A stretch of DNA of 64,000 nt from Streptomyces sp. NBC_00224 (GTDB lineage Bacteria; Actinomycetota; Actinomycetes; Streptomycetales; Streptomycetaceae), in assembly GCF_041435195.1 (NCBI RefSeq), contig NZ_CP108106.1, positions 5,557,501 through 5,621,500 of the forward strand, written 5' to 3'. The notes below the pieces were generated by a model. The model had not been told where the DNA came from. It saw only the letters and a list, made by a program, of their open reading frames with translations, and made no database searches. Made by a program: the position numbers and the translations under genes. This document shows positions 45,568-56,338 of the stretch, one piece after another. Position 1 is the stretch's first letter, and each line of letters begins with the position of its first letter.

Positions 45568-46407
45568 CTACACCGCCCCCTCCCCCGGCGCCTCCCCGAA
45601 CCGCGCCAGCGCCAGCGCCCCCGTGACCGCCACCGCGAACCCCGTGATCGCCAACCACCCCAGCCCGGACCGCGTGTGGTCACCCAGCCACCTCACCCCC
45701 ACCAGCGCGGGCCCGATCGTCTCGCCGAGCACCATCCCGGCCGTCGCCGTCGTCACCGAACCCCGCTGGAGCGCAGACGTCAGCAGCAAGAAGGCCGCGC
45801 CCCCGCCCAGCAGCAGCGCGTACAACGCCGGATTGGCGAGGTCGAAGGAGTCGATGAGCCGCACCGCGACCTCGACCACCCCGAACCCGCACCCCGCCCC
45901 GAGCCCGAGCACCAGCGCCCGCGCCCGTCCCGGCAGCCGCCCGGCGACCGCCCCGGCCAGCAGGATCGCGGCCGCGACGGCGAGCAGCGCCCAGGGCAGC
46001 GCGGCGGGCCCGTCCTCGTGGCCCTCCTTGCCGGAGGCGAGCCCCAGCATCGCGAGCCCGGCGCAGACGACCCCGACGGCCGCCCACTCCGTACCGGAGA
46101 GCCGTACCGCCAGCACCCGCGCCGCGACCACCGCCGTCACCGCGAGCGACGCGGCGAGCGCCGCCCCGACCGCGTAGATCGGGACCGCCCGCAGCGCCAC
46201 GATCTGGAGGACGAACCCGAGGCCGTCGAGGCCGAGCCCGGCGACGTAGCGCCACTGACGCACGGCCCGGAGCAGCAGCGCGGGGTCGACCCCGGCGTCC
46301 CGGGTGGTTTCGCTTCCCGAAGCGGCCCGGGCCGCGACGGCCTGCAGAACGGTCGCGGTGCCGTAGCAGACCGCCGAACCCAGCGCGCAGATCATCCCAA
46401 AGAGCAC
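45568..46407 (-). CDS. DMT/EamA-type permease (NIPA-like)
   Basis: 279 residues from a GTG at 46407. Nine to ten membrane helices (LFGMICALGSAVCYGTATVLQAVAA, LALRAVPIYAVGAALAASLAVTAVVAARVLA, through LAITGFAVAVTGALALARF) with the internal duplication of the drug/metabolite transporter superfamily. The AVPIYAVGAALAASLAVTAV segment matches the EamA/NIPA motif. The substrate is unknown. It is divergent from the YgiB/YgiC-like pair. Confidence 0.82.
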   Translation of the reverse strand: MLFGMICALGSAVCYGTATVLQAVAARAASGSETTRDAGVDPALLLRAVRQWRYVAGLGLDGLGFVLQIVALRAVPIYAVGAALAASLAVTAVVAARVLAVRLSGTEWAAVGVVCAGLAMLGLASGKEGHEDGPAALPWALLAVAAAILLAGAVAGRLPGRARALVLGLGAGCGFGVVEVAVRLIDSFDLANPALYALLLGGGAAFLLLTSALQRGSVTTATAGMVLGETIGPALVGVRWLGDHTRSGLGWLAITGFAVAVTGALALARFGEAPGEGAV

Positions 46408-46539
46408 AGACGGACTGTAATGGAAGGGAGTTCAGGGGGCGCGGGCGAGCGGATTCCGTTTCCTGGATGGCCGGGAACTAGGGTGTGGCCGGTTCACGTC
46501 CCAGACATACGTACGAGATCACGAGGGGGAGGCCCACAC

Positions 46540-46872
46540 ATGCGCAGATTCCGGTCCACAACGGTGGTGCTCGGCGGTATGGGGGTGCTCGCCGCCACGC
46601 TGACGGCGTGCTCCCACGAGCCGGACCGCCGCTGCGTCGACCCCGTCTCGCACAAGGAGCTCCCGAAGTACGAGTGCAAGAGCGGCGGCCACGGCTCGTA
46701 CTACTACGGCGGCTACTCCCGCAACGGCGCGGTCTACGGCGGCTCTTTCAACAGGTCCGGCTCGGGTTCCTCCGGCTCCTCCGGCACCTCGGGTTCGTCC
46801 ACCTCCTCCGGCTCCTCCGGCGGCGTCGACCGGGGCGGCTTCGGCGGCCACTCCGGCTCGGGCGGCGGCTGA
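46540..46872 (+). CDS. YgiB-like (DUF1190-type) Ser/Gly-rich lipoprotein
   Basis: 110 residues from an ATG at 46540 after GAGGGGGAGG. A lipoprotein signal ends in LTAC (Cys near residue 24). Mature sequence has two more cysteines (CVDPVSHKELPKYEC), followed by GSYYYGGYSRNGAVYGGSF and a Ser/Gly-only tail. Enterobacterial YgiB has the same design and is encoded next to YgiC, as here. The link to YgiB is by architecture and context, not by strong similarity. Confidence 0.75.
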   Translation: MRRFRSTTVVLGGMGVLAATLTACSHEPDRRCVDPVSHKELPKYECKSGGHGSYYYGGYSRNGAVYGGSFNRSGSGSSGSSGTSGSSTSSGSSGGVDRGGFGGHSGSGGG

Positions 46873-46875
46873 CCG

Positions 46876-48057
46876 ATGCAGCGCCACCGCATCGACCCGC
46901 GCCCCGGCTGGCAGCAGACCGTCGAGGCCCAGGGCCTGATCTACCCACTGACCCGCTACCCGGACGACTCGCTGCGCCCGTACTGGGACGAGAGCGCGTA
47001 CTACTCCTTCACGCTCCCCGAGGTCGAGGCGCTGGAGGAGGTCGTCGAGGAGCTGCACGGGATGTGCCTCGCGGCGGCCGCGCACATCGTCGAGCGGAAC
47101 CGTTTCGCGGACCTCGGCATCACCGACCCGGCGCTCGCCGCCCGGGTGGCCGAGTCCTGGCACCGCCGCTCCGAACTCCCGTCCATATACGCCCGCTTCG
47201 ACCTGCGGTACGACGGTACGGGCCCGGCCAAGATGCTGGAGTACAACGCCGACACCCCCACCTCGCTGGTCGAGGCGGCGAGCCCGCAGTGGTTCTGGAT
47301 GGAGGAGCGCTTCCCCGGCGCCGACCAGTGGAACTCGCTCCACGAACGCCTGATCGCCGCCTGGAAGCGGCAGGCCCCGCTGCTCCCGCCGGGCCCGCTC
47401 CACTTCGCCCACTCGGACGACGACGAGCTCGGCGAGGACCTGATGACCGTCGCGTATCTGCGCGAGACGGCGGAGCAGGCGGGCATCGAGACGGCGGCCC
47501 TGTCGGTGGAACGGATCGGCTGGGACAGCCTGACCGGCCGCTTCGTCGACGACCGCCTCCGGTTCATCCGCAGCTGCTTCAAGCTCTACCCGTGGGAGTG
47601 GCTGACCACGGACCGGTTCGCCCCGCAGGTCCTGGAGACCCTGGACAACGGCGGCGGCACCGGCAGCACCTGCTGGATCGAGCCCGCCTGGAAGATGCTG
47701 CTCTCCAACAAGGCGCTGCTCGCGATCCTCTGGGAGCTGTTCCCCGGCCACCCGAACCTGCTCCCGGCGTATCTGGACGGCCCGCGCGAGCTGGCCCGCA
47801 CCGCCGGATACGTCTCCAAGCCGCTGCTCGGCCGGGAGGGCGCCGGGGTCGAGATCCACGCCCCGGGCGCGCCGCCCGTCCTGCGCGACGAACCCGCCTG
47901 CTACCAGGCCCTCTCCCCGCTCCCGGACTTCGACGGGAACCGGGTCGTCCTCGGCGCCTGGGTCGTCGAGGACGAGGCGGCGGGCCTGGGCATCCGCGAG
48001 TCCTCGGGCCCGATCACGGACGAGTACGCGCGGTTCATCCCGCACGTGATCCGCTAG
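46876..48057 (+). CDS. glutathionylspermidine synthase-like ATP-grasp enzyme (YgiC/YjfC type)
   Basis: 393 residues starting three bases after the lipoprotein stop. The C-terminal-amidase-lacking GspS fold is recognisable from IYARFDLRYDGTGPAKMLEYNADTPTSLVEAA, the ATP/Mg-binding ACYQALSPLPDFDGNRVVLGAWV, and KPLLGREGAGVEI. The reaction is presumably ATP-dependent amide formation, but the substrate is unknown for YgiC-type proteins. The pairing with a YgiB-like lipoprotein recurs across bacteria. Confidence 0.87.
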   Translation: MQRHRIDPRPGWQQTVEAQGLIYPLTRYPDDSLRPYWDESAYYSFTLPEVEALEEVVEELHGMCLAAAAHIVERNRFADLGITDPALAARVAESWHRRSELPSIYARFDLRYDGTGPAKMLEYNADTPTSLVEAASPQWFWMEERFPGADQWNSLHERLIAAWKRQAPLLPPGPLHFAHSDDDELGEDLMTVAYLRETAEQAGIETAALSVERIGWDSLTGRFVDDRLRFIRSCFKLYPWEWLTTDRFAPQVLETLDNGGGTGSTCWIEPAWKMLLSNKALLAILWELFPGHPNLLPAYLDGPRELARTAGYVSKPLLGREGAGVEIHAPGAPPVLRDEPACYQALSPLPDFDGNRVVLGAWVVEDEAAGLGIRESSGPITDEYARFIPHVIR

Positions 48058-48088
48058 CGGGGGCGGGGCCCTGCGGCCCTGCGGCTTC

Positions 48089-48781
48089 TTACTCCGCGAT
48101 GTAGTCGCGCAGCGGCGCGGGCCTCAGCCCCGCCGCGTCGGCCGCCGCCAGCGCCCGCGTCAGATCGGCCGCCACCGTGTCGTTGAAGTGCAGCAGCACG
48201 ATGTCCCCGGCCTTCAACTCCGGCGTCGGCGGCGTCCACTGCCCCCAGGTCGTGAGGTCGTACGTCCAGGTCACCAGGGCCTTGGACCCGCAGGCCCGGG
48301 CCGTGGTCCGGGTGGTGTCGTCGTACGTTCCGTACGGCGGACGGGCCAGCCGGGGCCCGTCCCCGAACTGCTTGAGGTGCGCGTCCCGCGCCCCGCACAG
48401 CTGCGCCCGCTGGCCCGCCGCGTCGAGCGTCGTCAGATCGGGGTGGTCGACCGTGTGGTTCTCGATCCGCGAGGGCCCGTGGTCGAGGAGCGTCCGGAAG
48501 TACCCGGCGTCGTACGAGTACGCCCCCGGCAGCACGAACAGCGAAGCCGGAACCTGCCGTTCGAGCAGCAGCCGCTGTGCGGCCGGGTCGTGGTTCCAGC
48601 CGTCGTCGATCGTGATGAAGACGACCGGCTTGTCGGTCTGGACGTGGGTGACGACGGGCACCGGCTCGGGCCAGTCCGCCCGCGCGGGCCCGGCCGGCCC
48701 GGCGAGCACCAGCAGAGGAACGAGCAGGGCGAACGCGGCGCGGGCCACGGAGGCGACGCGCGCTGTGCGGGGTCTCGGCAT
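48089..48781 (-). CDS. secreted polysaccharide deacetylase (NodB family)
   Basis: 230 residues from the ATG at 48781, the start predicted from a leaderless promoter. The signal peptide is RVASVARAAFALLVPLLVLAGPAGPARAD. NodB motifs are intact: motif 1 ITIDDGW with the catalytic and metal Asp, motif 2 HTVDHP with both metal His, motif 3 ARPPYGTYDD, and the late LLHFNDTVA. It likely deacetylates a cell-wall or surface glycan. An ATG at 48808 in the same frame is possible but falls between the -35 and -10 boxes. Confidence 0.9.
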   Translation of the reverse strand: MPRPRTARVASVARAAFALLVPLLVLAGPAGPARADWPEPVPVVTHVQTDKPVVFITIDDGWNHDPAAQRLLLERQVPASLFVLPGAYSYDAGYFRTLLDHGPSRIENHTVDHPDLTTLDAAGQRAQLCGARDAHLKQFGDGPRLARPPYGTYDDTTRTTARACGSKALVTWTYDLTTWGQWTPPTPELKAGDIVLLHFNDTVAADLTRALAAADAAGLRPAPLRDYIAE

Positions 48782-48787
48782 GGCGGC

Positions 48788-48817
48788 ATCATTGGTCTGG
48801 ACCATCAATCTTGTCAA
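48788..48817 (-). promoter_or_regulatory. consensus-like promoter of the deacetylase gene (leaderless)
   Basis: On the minus strand, TTGACA (48812-48817), an 18-bp spacer and AATGAT (48788-48793) lie six bases before the ATG at 48781. Transcription would begin at or next to the start codon. Confidence 0.65.
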
Positions 48818-48881
48818 CGGTCCTGCCGCAGAAGCCGGTTGCGCCGGTGACCGGCCGAGCCCCCGCACAGCCCGCCCGGGC

Positions 48882-50090
48882 CTACTCCTGCGCCAGCACC
48901 GCCCGCAGCTGGTCGAGCCCCCAGTCCAGGTCCTCCTTGCTGATCACCAGGGGCGGGGCGATCCGGATCGTCGAGCCATGGGTGTCCTTGACCAGGACGC
49001 CCCGGTCCATCAGCTGCTCGGAGATCTGCCGGCCCGTCCCGTACGACGGGTTGATGTCGACGCCCGCCCACAGGCCGCGCCCGCGCACCGCCTCGACCGC
49101 GCCGGTACCGGCCAGCAGGCCCAGCTCGTGGTGGAGGTGCTCACCGAGCTCGGTCGCCCGCTGCTGGTACTCACCGGTGCGCAGCATCGCGATGACCTCC
49201 AGGCCGACCGCACACGCCAGCGGGTTGCCGCCGAAGGTCGACCCGTGCTCGCCGGGGCGGAACACCCCGAGCACCTCCGCCGAGCCCACCACGGCCGAGA
49301 CCGGCACGACCCCGCCGCCGAGCGCCTTGCCCAGCACATACAGATCGGGCACCACGTCCTCGTGCTCGCACGCGAACGTCTTCCCGGTCCGGCCGAGACC
49401 CGACTGGATCTCGTCCGCGATGAACAGCACGTTCCGCTCCTGCGTCAACTTCCGTACGCCCGGCAGATATCCGTGCGGCGGCACCAGCACCCCGGCCTCG
49501 CCCTGGATCGGTTCGAGCAGCACCGCCACGGTGTTCTCCGTGACGGCCGCCGAGAGCGCGGTCAGGTCCCCGTACGGCACGATCTCGAACCCCGGGGTGT
49601 ACGGCCCGTAGTCCGCGCGGGCCTCCGGGTCCGTGGAGAAGCTGACGATCGTGGTCGTGCGCCCGTGGAAGTTGTTGGCGGCGACCACGATCTTCGCCAT
49701 CCCGTCCGGCACCCCCTTGACCCGGTACCCCCACTTCCGGGCGGTCTTCACGGCCGTCTCGACAGCCTCCGCCCCGGTGTTCATGGGCAGCACCATCTCC
49801 TTGCCGCACAACTCGGCCAGCTGCCCGCAGAACTCGGCGAACCGGTCGTGGTGGAACGCCCTCGACGTCAGCGTCACTCTCTCCAGCTGGGCCTTGGCCG
49901 CGTCGATCAGCCTGCGGTTGCCGTGCCCGAAGTTCAGCGCCGAGTACCCGGCGAGCATGTCGAGGAAGCGGCGCCCCTCGACATCGGTCATCCACGCGCC
50001 CTCGGCCGTGGCGACGACGACGGGCAGCGGATGGTAGTTGTGCGCACTGTGAGCCTCGGCAGAGCGGATGGCGTCCGATGTAGTCGACAC
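48882..50090 (-). CDS. rocD: ornithine aminotransferase
   Basis: 402 residues from a GTG at 50090 after GGAG. A class III aminotransferase converting ornithine and alpha-ketoglutarate to glutamate semialdehyde. Motifs: MNTGAEAVETAVKTARKWGY, ANNFHGRTTTIVSFS, the cofactor Asp in LFIADEIQSGLGRTGK and the PLP lysine in VLGKALGGGVVPVSAV, followed by GEHGSTFGGNPLACAVGLEV. All match OAT rather than acetylornithine transaminase. A monocistronic gene, divergent from glyA. Confidence 0.95.
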   Translation of the reverse strand: MSTTSDAIRSAEAHSAHNYHPLPVVVATAEGAWMTDVEGRRFLDMLAGYSALNFGHGNRRLIDAAKAQLERVTLTSRAFHHDRFAEFCGQLAELCGKEMVLPMNTGAEAVETAVKTARKWGYRVKGVPDGMAKIVVAANNFHGRTTTIVSFSTDPEARADYGPYTPGFEIVPYGDLTALSAAVTENTVAVLLEPIQGEAGVLVPPHGYLPGVRKLTQERNVLFIADEIQSGLGRTGKTFACEHEDVVPDLYVLGKALGGGVVPVSAVVGSAEVLGVFRPGEHGSTFGGNPLACAVGLEVIAMLRTGEYQQRATELGEHLHHELGLLAGTGAVEAVRGRGLWAGVDINPSYGTGRQISEQLMDRGVLVKDTHGSTIRIAPPLVISKEDLDWGLDQLRAVLAQE

Positions 50091-50187
50091 GGGGTCTCCG
50101 TTTCATCGTGCGGCGTGGGACGGGGGTAGCGTCCAGTTTCTATCGTCGCTCGGATGCTGGACGAGGAAACCTTGATTCCCGGCGCGC

Positions 50188-50298
50188 CCGTTAGGGTGGG
50201 TGGTACGTACGGCGACTGGCGAACGGGGAAGCGACCCCGGGGAAGCCGTGCGTGACATGCGCACGAGGTGCCGCCCGCCTGGGCACCCGGGACCACGA
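50188..50298 (+). ncRNA. ZTP (pfl) riboswitch upstream of glyA
   Basis: The glyA leader has the order of the pfl motif: a first hairpin (GTACGGCGACTGGCG, an AACGGGGAAGCGACCCCGGGG stem, then GCCGTGCG) followed by the signature GTGCCGCCCGCCTGGGCAC, about 30 bp before the ribosome-binding site. ZTP riboswitches turn on one-carbon genes such as glyA, folD and purH when 10-formyl-THF is low. Boundaries are approximate. Confidence 0.85.
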
Positions 50299-50316
50299 CG
50301 GACCCCGGAGGATGCC

Positions 50317-51588
50317 ATGAGCCTGCCCCTTTCCCACCCGGCCCTTTCCGCCACCGACCCCGAACTCGCCGCGCTCGTCGCCGCCGAGGAACGGCTGCAG
50401 TCGGACACCCTGCGGCTGATCCCCAGCGAGAACTACGTCTCGCAGGCCGTCCTCGAAGCCTCCGGCACGGTGCTGCAGAACAAGTACAGCGAGGGCTACT
50501 CGGGGCGCCGGTACTACGAGGGCCAGCAGAACATCGACCAGGTCGAGACGCTCGCCGTGGAGCGGGCGAAGACGCTGTTCGGCGTCGAGCACGCCAACGT
50601 CCAGCCCTACTCCGGCTCGCCCGCCAACCTCGCCGTCTACCTCGCCTTCGCCGAGCCCGGCGACACCGTGATGGGCATGGCCCTGCCGATGGGCGGCCAC
50701 CTCACCCACGGCTGGGGCGTCTCCGCGACCGGCAAGTGGTTCCGCGGCGTCCAGTACGGCGTACGCCACGACACCGGCCTCATCGACTTCGACGAGGTGC
50801 GCGAACTCGCCCTCAAGGAACGGCCGAAGATCATTTTCTGTGGCGGCACCGCCCTGCCCCGCACCATCGACTTCGCGGCCTTCGCGGAGATCGCCCGGGA
50901 GGCGGGCTCCGTCCTGGTCGCCGACGTCGCGCACATCGCGGGCCTGATCGCGGGTGGCGCCCACCCGTCCCCGGTCCCGCACGCGGACGTCATCTCCACG
51001 ACCACCCACAAGACCCTGCGCGGCCCGCGCGGCGCGATGCTCATGTCCCGTGAGCAGCACGCCAAGGCCATCGACAAGGCCGTCTTCCCCGGCCTCCAGG
51101 GCGGCCCGCACAACCAGACCACCGCCGCGATCGCCGTCGCCCTCCACGAGGCGGCCCAGCCCTCCTTCCGTGACTACGCCCAGGCCGTCGTCGCCAACGC
51201 CGGGGCCCTCGCCGAGCAGCTCCTCGCGCGCGGCTTCGACCTGGTCTCGGGCGGCACCGACAACCATCTGATCCTGATGGACCTCACCCCCAAGGACGTC
51301 CCGGGCAAGGTCGCCGCCAAGGCCCTCGACCGGGCCGGGATCGTCGTCAACTACAACACCGTCCCGTACGACCCGAGGAAGCCGTTCGACCCCTCGGGCA
51401 TCCGGATCGGCACCCCCTCCCTCACCTCCCGCGGTCTCGGTACGCAGCACATGGCGGCCGTGGCCGAGTGGATCGACCGGGGCGTCACCGCGGCCCGCGC
51501 CGGCGACGAGGACGCCCTCGCGGTCATCCGCGCCGAGGTGGCCGAGCTGATGGCCGCGTTCCCGGCACCGGGCCTCCCGACGGACTAG
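50317..51588 (+). CDS. glyA: serine hydroxymethyltransferase
   Basis: 423 residues from the ATG at 50317 after CCGGAGGA. It makes glycine and methylene-THF from serine. Motifs: LRLIPSENYVSQAVLEASG, NKYSEGYSGRRYYEG, the PLP lysine in TTTHKTLRGPRGAMLMS, and NVQPYSGSPANLAVY. Expression is predicted to be controlled by the ZTP riboswitch in its leader. It provides one-carbon units used by FolD, PurN and PurH encoded nearby. Confidence 0.97.
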   Translation: MSLPLSHPALSATDPELAALVAAEERLQSDTLRLIPSENYVSQAVLEASGTVLQNKYSEGYSGRRYYEGQQNIDQVETLAVERAKTLFGVEHANVQPYSGSPANLAVYLAFAEPGDTVMGMALPMGGHLTHGWGVSATGKWFRGVQYGVRHDTGLIDFDEVRELALKERPKIIFCGGTALPRTIDFAAFAEIAREAGSVLVADVAHIAGLIAGGAHPSPVPHADVISTTTHKTLRGPRGAMLMSREQHAKAIDKAVFPGLQGGPHNQTTAAIAVALHEAAQPSFRDYAQAVVANAGALAEQLLARGFDLVSGGTDNHLILMDLTPKDVPGKVAAKALDRAGIVVNYNTVPYDPRKPFDPSGIRIGTPSLTSRGLGTQHMAAVAEWIDRGVTAARAGDEDALAVIRAEVAELMAAFPAPGLPTD

Positions 51589-51643
51589 GACCTGGCCGTC
51601 GGATCCGGGCGGCTTCGGCCCTAGCCGCCACCGCCCGGCGGCC

Positions 51644-52435
51644 CTAAGCACCACCGCCCCGGCGATCCGGCTCGGCCCGGCCGTCTCGGTCGTCTCCGCC
51701 GTCCATGTCTCGCAGCTCCTGGCGCGGTCCGTCGTCGCGGCTTCGCCAGGAGGCGGCGACCGTCGCCGGGAGCCGGGTCGCCCACGGGCGTATGAGCAGG
51801 GCCAGCGCGGCCCCGATGGTCAGACCCGGCAGGGCCCACCACCAGCCGGTCGCCGTCGAGTCGTCGGAGACGGACAGCCCGGCCCAGCCGGATCCCTCGT
51901 TCCGCGCGCTCTCGCTGCCCGACGCCTCAGCCGTCTCCTCCCGGGGCTCGGCCGGCGGTGTCGTCCACTCCTGTGGCGCCACCCCGGTCGAGCCGTTGCC
52001 GGTGACCGGGCCCATCACCCCCAGTTTCGTCAGCAGCGCCCGTAGTTCGGCGGGTCGCTGGGCGCGGTGCCAGTAGCCGTTGAAGGTGCGGGGGACGTCG
52101 GCCGCCGTATGTATCCAGACGGTGGTGGTGTCGTCGCTGGTGAAGACGCGGTCCAGCCGCCAGGGATTCATGTCGTGGACCATCCACGTCACATTGATCT
52201 GGCGGGACCGCATCGCCGCGTCCAGCGACGGCGGGCGCTCCTTCTGGCCCTGGTTCGGCTCGCCGAGCAGGACCATGAGGGTCGAGTAGTCCGTGTCCGA
52301 GTGGTAGCGCGCGGCCGTCTGCCTGCTCTCCGGCGACACGATCAGCACGCTGGTCGGGCCGCCCGCGTGTGCGGCCGGTGCGAAGAGCAGCCCCAGTGCC
52401 CCAGCCACGGCGAGGGACAGGATCCCCCGCACCAC
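51644..52435 (-). CDS. extracytoplasmic membrane-anchored protein of unknown function
   Basis: 263 residues from a GTG at 52435 (next codon also GTG). An upstream frame to 52606 is open but Arg/Gly-rich and unlikely. A signal peptide (GILSLAVAGALGLLFAPAAHAGG) leads to an outer domain (TSVLIVSPESRQTAARYHSDTDYSTLMVLLG, then ITWMV-type VTWMVHDMNPWRLDRVF and TTTVWIHTAADV). One C-terminal helix (WALPGLTIGAALALLI) anchors it. Codons at the start are uncertain. Downstream on the same strand as the ECF sigma and anti-sigma-like genes. Confidence 0.65.
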   Translation of the reverse strand: MVRGILSLAVAGALGLLFAPAAHAGGPTSVLIVSPESRQTAARYHSDTDYSTLMVLLGEPNQGQKERPPSLDAAMRSRQINVTWMVHDMNPWRLDRVFTSDDTTTVWIHTAADVPRTFNGYWHRAQRPAELRALLTKLGVMGPVTGNGSTGVAPQEWTTPPAEPREETAEASGSESARNEGSGWAGLSVSDDSTATGWWWALPGLTIGAALALLIRPWATRLPATVAASWRSRDDGPRQELRDMDGGDDRDGRAEPDRRGGGA

Positions 52436-52689
52436 GGCCCCGCCGCGCCTCCGCCTGCCCGGGCAGCAGCCCCGGCCCCGCCGTGCCCACTCGCTGGGCC
52501 TTCGCACCGCCGAGCCCCGGCCCCGTACCGCCGCGACGCCTGCTCCTTCTCCTGCTCTTGCCCTTGTGCCTGTCCCCGCCCCTGCCCGTACTCCTCGCCA
52601 CCGCATGGGATCCCCCAGCCGACCCCGGTACGGGCCCTCCGTACCGCGTCACTTCTGGTACACCGGCCGAGGCGTCGGGGTTCCCGGTT

Positions 52690-53521
52690 TCAGGGGGTGG
52701 AATCCGCGGAATCCGCGATCTCCTGCGCCCGGGACTTCGAGGACACGCCCTCAAGGCGCAGGGTCAGCTCGCCGTGCGCCTGCCAGACCAGCGTCGGGCC
52801 CGCGGTCCGCACCACCGGCGCGTACGCCCGCCCGTCCGGGTTCTGCAGGAGCATCCGCAGCTCATGGGTCTCCCCGAACCACAGCGCCGAGTCCTGGCCG
52901 TGCACCCGGGCCGATTCCCAGGGCACCGGGGTCGTCTTGTAGAAGAGCGGGGAGATCGTCGCCCGGAACTCGTCGATCCGGATCGTCCGGCCGCCGGTCG
53001 GGTGCCAGCACACCGACAGGATCCGGCGGTCCGCCGAGACCGAGGCGCCCGCAGGCTTGCCCAGCGCCGACGGCAGCAGCGGATCGAACCCGGCCCGCGC
53101 CGCCGCCTCCCGCACCGAGAGCGGTCCCGTCCCGTCCGTGCACCCCGGCACCTCGCCGCCGGGCGATCCGGCGCGCGACGCCGTGGGGTCGACCCGGGCG
53201 GCCACGCCGCCGAAGCCGAACCAGTCGGCCACCGCCGCCCGGACCGGGGGAGTGAGTACGAGTATCACCAGCAGGCCCGAGAGCGCGGCCGCGAGGGCGC
53301 GCCGGCGGCGCCGGGCCCAGGCGCGGGCCCGTGCCCATCGCCCCGGCGGCTCGGCCACCGGCACCGGCACGTGCTCCGCGAGGATCCTGGCCAGCACCCG
53401 CTCAGCCATCGACTCGCCGTCCACATCGGGCACGCGGATGCCGCGGCCCAGCGCCCGCAGTTCCTCCGGCAGCGACGCACCACCAGTGGCGTCGCCGTCC
53501 TCGCGACGGCCGTCGTCGCCC

Positions 53522-53529
<8 letters not shown>
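52690..53529 (-). CDS. anti-sigma-factor-like membrane protein
   Basis: 279 residues from the ATG at 53529, overlapping the sigma-factor gene by 8 bp. The cytosolic N-terminus (~90 residues, with EELRALGRGIRVPDVDGESMAERVLARIL) is followed by one membrane helix (LAAALSGLLVILVLTPPVRAAVADW) and an outer domain (CWHPTGGRTIRIDEF). No HxxxCxxC zinc motif is present. Position after an ECF gene and single-pass topology suggest it restrains that sigma factor. Confidence 0.82.
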
Positions 53530-55425
<1,896 letters not shown>

Positions 55426-55606
55426 GCAGCACCGAGGCGCGGGGCGTGAGGGCGCGCGGCACGCGCGCGTGGCACGCGCCCCGGGTCGTGCCACGGGCCG
55501 TGTGACCTGTGGCCCGGCCAAGGGCTCTGGTCAGAACGGCGGCGCGCCCGCCACACTGCACACTGACGGACACAGACGTACCCGGACAACGACGGAGGAG
55601 AACGAC

Positions 55607-56182
55607 GTGGGGACCGTAACGCTCGGCGTTTCGATCGCGGTCCCGGAGCCGTACGGCAGCCTGCTCCAGGAGCGGCGGGCGGGCTTCGGGGATCCCGCCG
55701 CGTACGGGATTCCCACGCATGTCACCCTCCTTCCGCCGACCGAGGTCGACGCGGGCTGCCTGCCCGCGATCCGGGCGCATCTGGCCGAGGTCGCGGCGGC
55801 CGGGCGGGCCTTTCCGATGCGGCTGTCCGGGACCGGGACGTTCCGGCCGCTGTCGCCGGTGGTGTTCGTGCAGGTCGTCGAGGGCGGGGCGGACTGTGCG
55901 TGGCTGCAGCAGCGGGTGCGGGACGAGGCCGGGCCGCTCGTGCGCGAGCTGCACTTTCCGTACCACCCGCATGTGACGGTGGCGCACGGGATCTCCGAGG
56001 AGGGGATGGACCGGGCGTTCGCCGAGCTGGCGGGGTTCGAGGCGGAGTGGACGTGTGGGGGGTTCGCTCTGTACGAGCAGGGTGTGGACGGGGTGTGGCG
56101 GAAGCTGTACGAGTACGGATTCGGGCTGAGCGGGGTGCCGGTTCAGGGGGGATCGCGGGACGAGCCGTCTGTGCGGGCCTGA
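55607..56182 (+). CDS. 2'-5' RNA ligase-like (2H phosphoesterase) protein
   Basis: 191 residues from a GTG at 55607 after GGAGGAG. The two HxT motifs that define 2H phosphoesterases are present: THVTLLPPTE near residue 38 and PHVTVAHGIS near 123. Family members act on cyclic or 2'-5'-linked RNA ends, or on nucleotide-type substrates. It follows trpS on the same strand after 181 bp. Confidence 0.88.
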   Translation: MGTVTLGVSIAVPEPYGSLLQERRAGFGDPAAYGIPTHVTLLPPTEVDAGCLPAIRAHLAEVAAAGRAFPMRLSGTGTFRPLSPVVFVQVVEGGADCAWLQQRVRDEAGPLVRELHFPYHPHVTVAHGISEEGMDRAFAELAGFEAEWTCGGFALYEQGVDGVWRKLYEYGFGLSGVPVQGGSRDEPSVRA

Positions 56183-56189
56183 GGGTTTC

Positions 56190-56323
56190 CCCACCCCGCC
56201 CCTTCCCTTAACCCTCCGGGGGTGGGTGGGGATGAAGGTGGTTTCCCGGGGGCTTCGCCCCCGGACCCCCGTTTGCGGGGGCTCCGCCCCCTGCACCCCT
56301 GGCGGGGCTGCGCCCCTGCCCCC
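56190..56323. repeat. dispersed 3'-UTR repeat, copy C (inverted)
   Basis: The same module as copies A and B, in the opposite chromosomal orientation: CCCTTAACCCTCCGGGGGTG first, then a GGGGGCTTCGCCCCC hairpin and GCCCCCTGCACCCC. It begins eight bases after the 2'-5' RNA ligase-like gene, so orientation relative to the gene is conserved among the three copies. Confidence 0.75.
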
Positions 56324-56338
56324 GCATACCGGGTAGCC

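Noticed and set aside
51589..51643. A second copy of the MITE-like element after glyA
   Set aside because: GGACCTGGCCGTCGGATC only vaguely resembles the terminal repeat and has no partner end.
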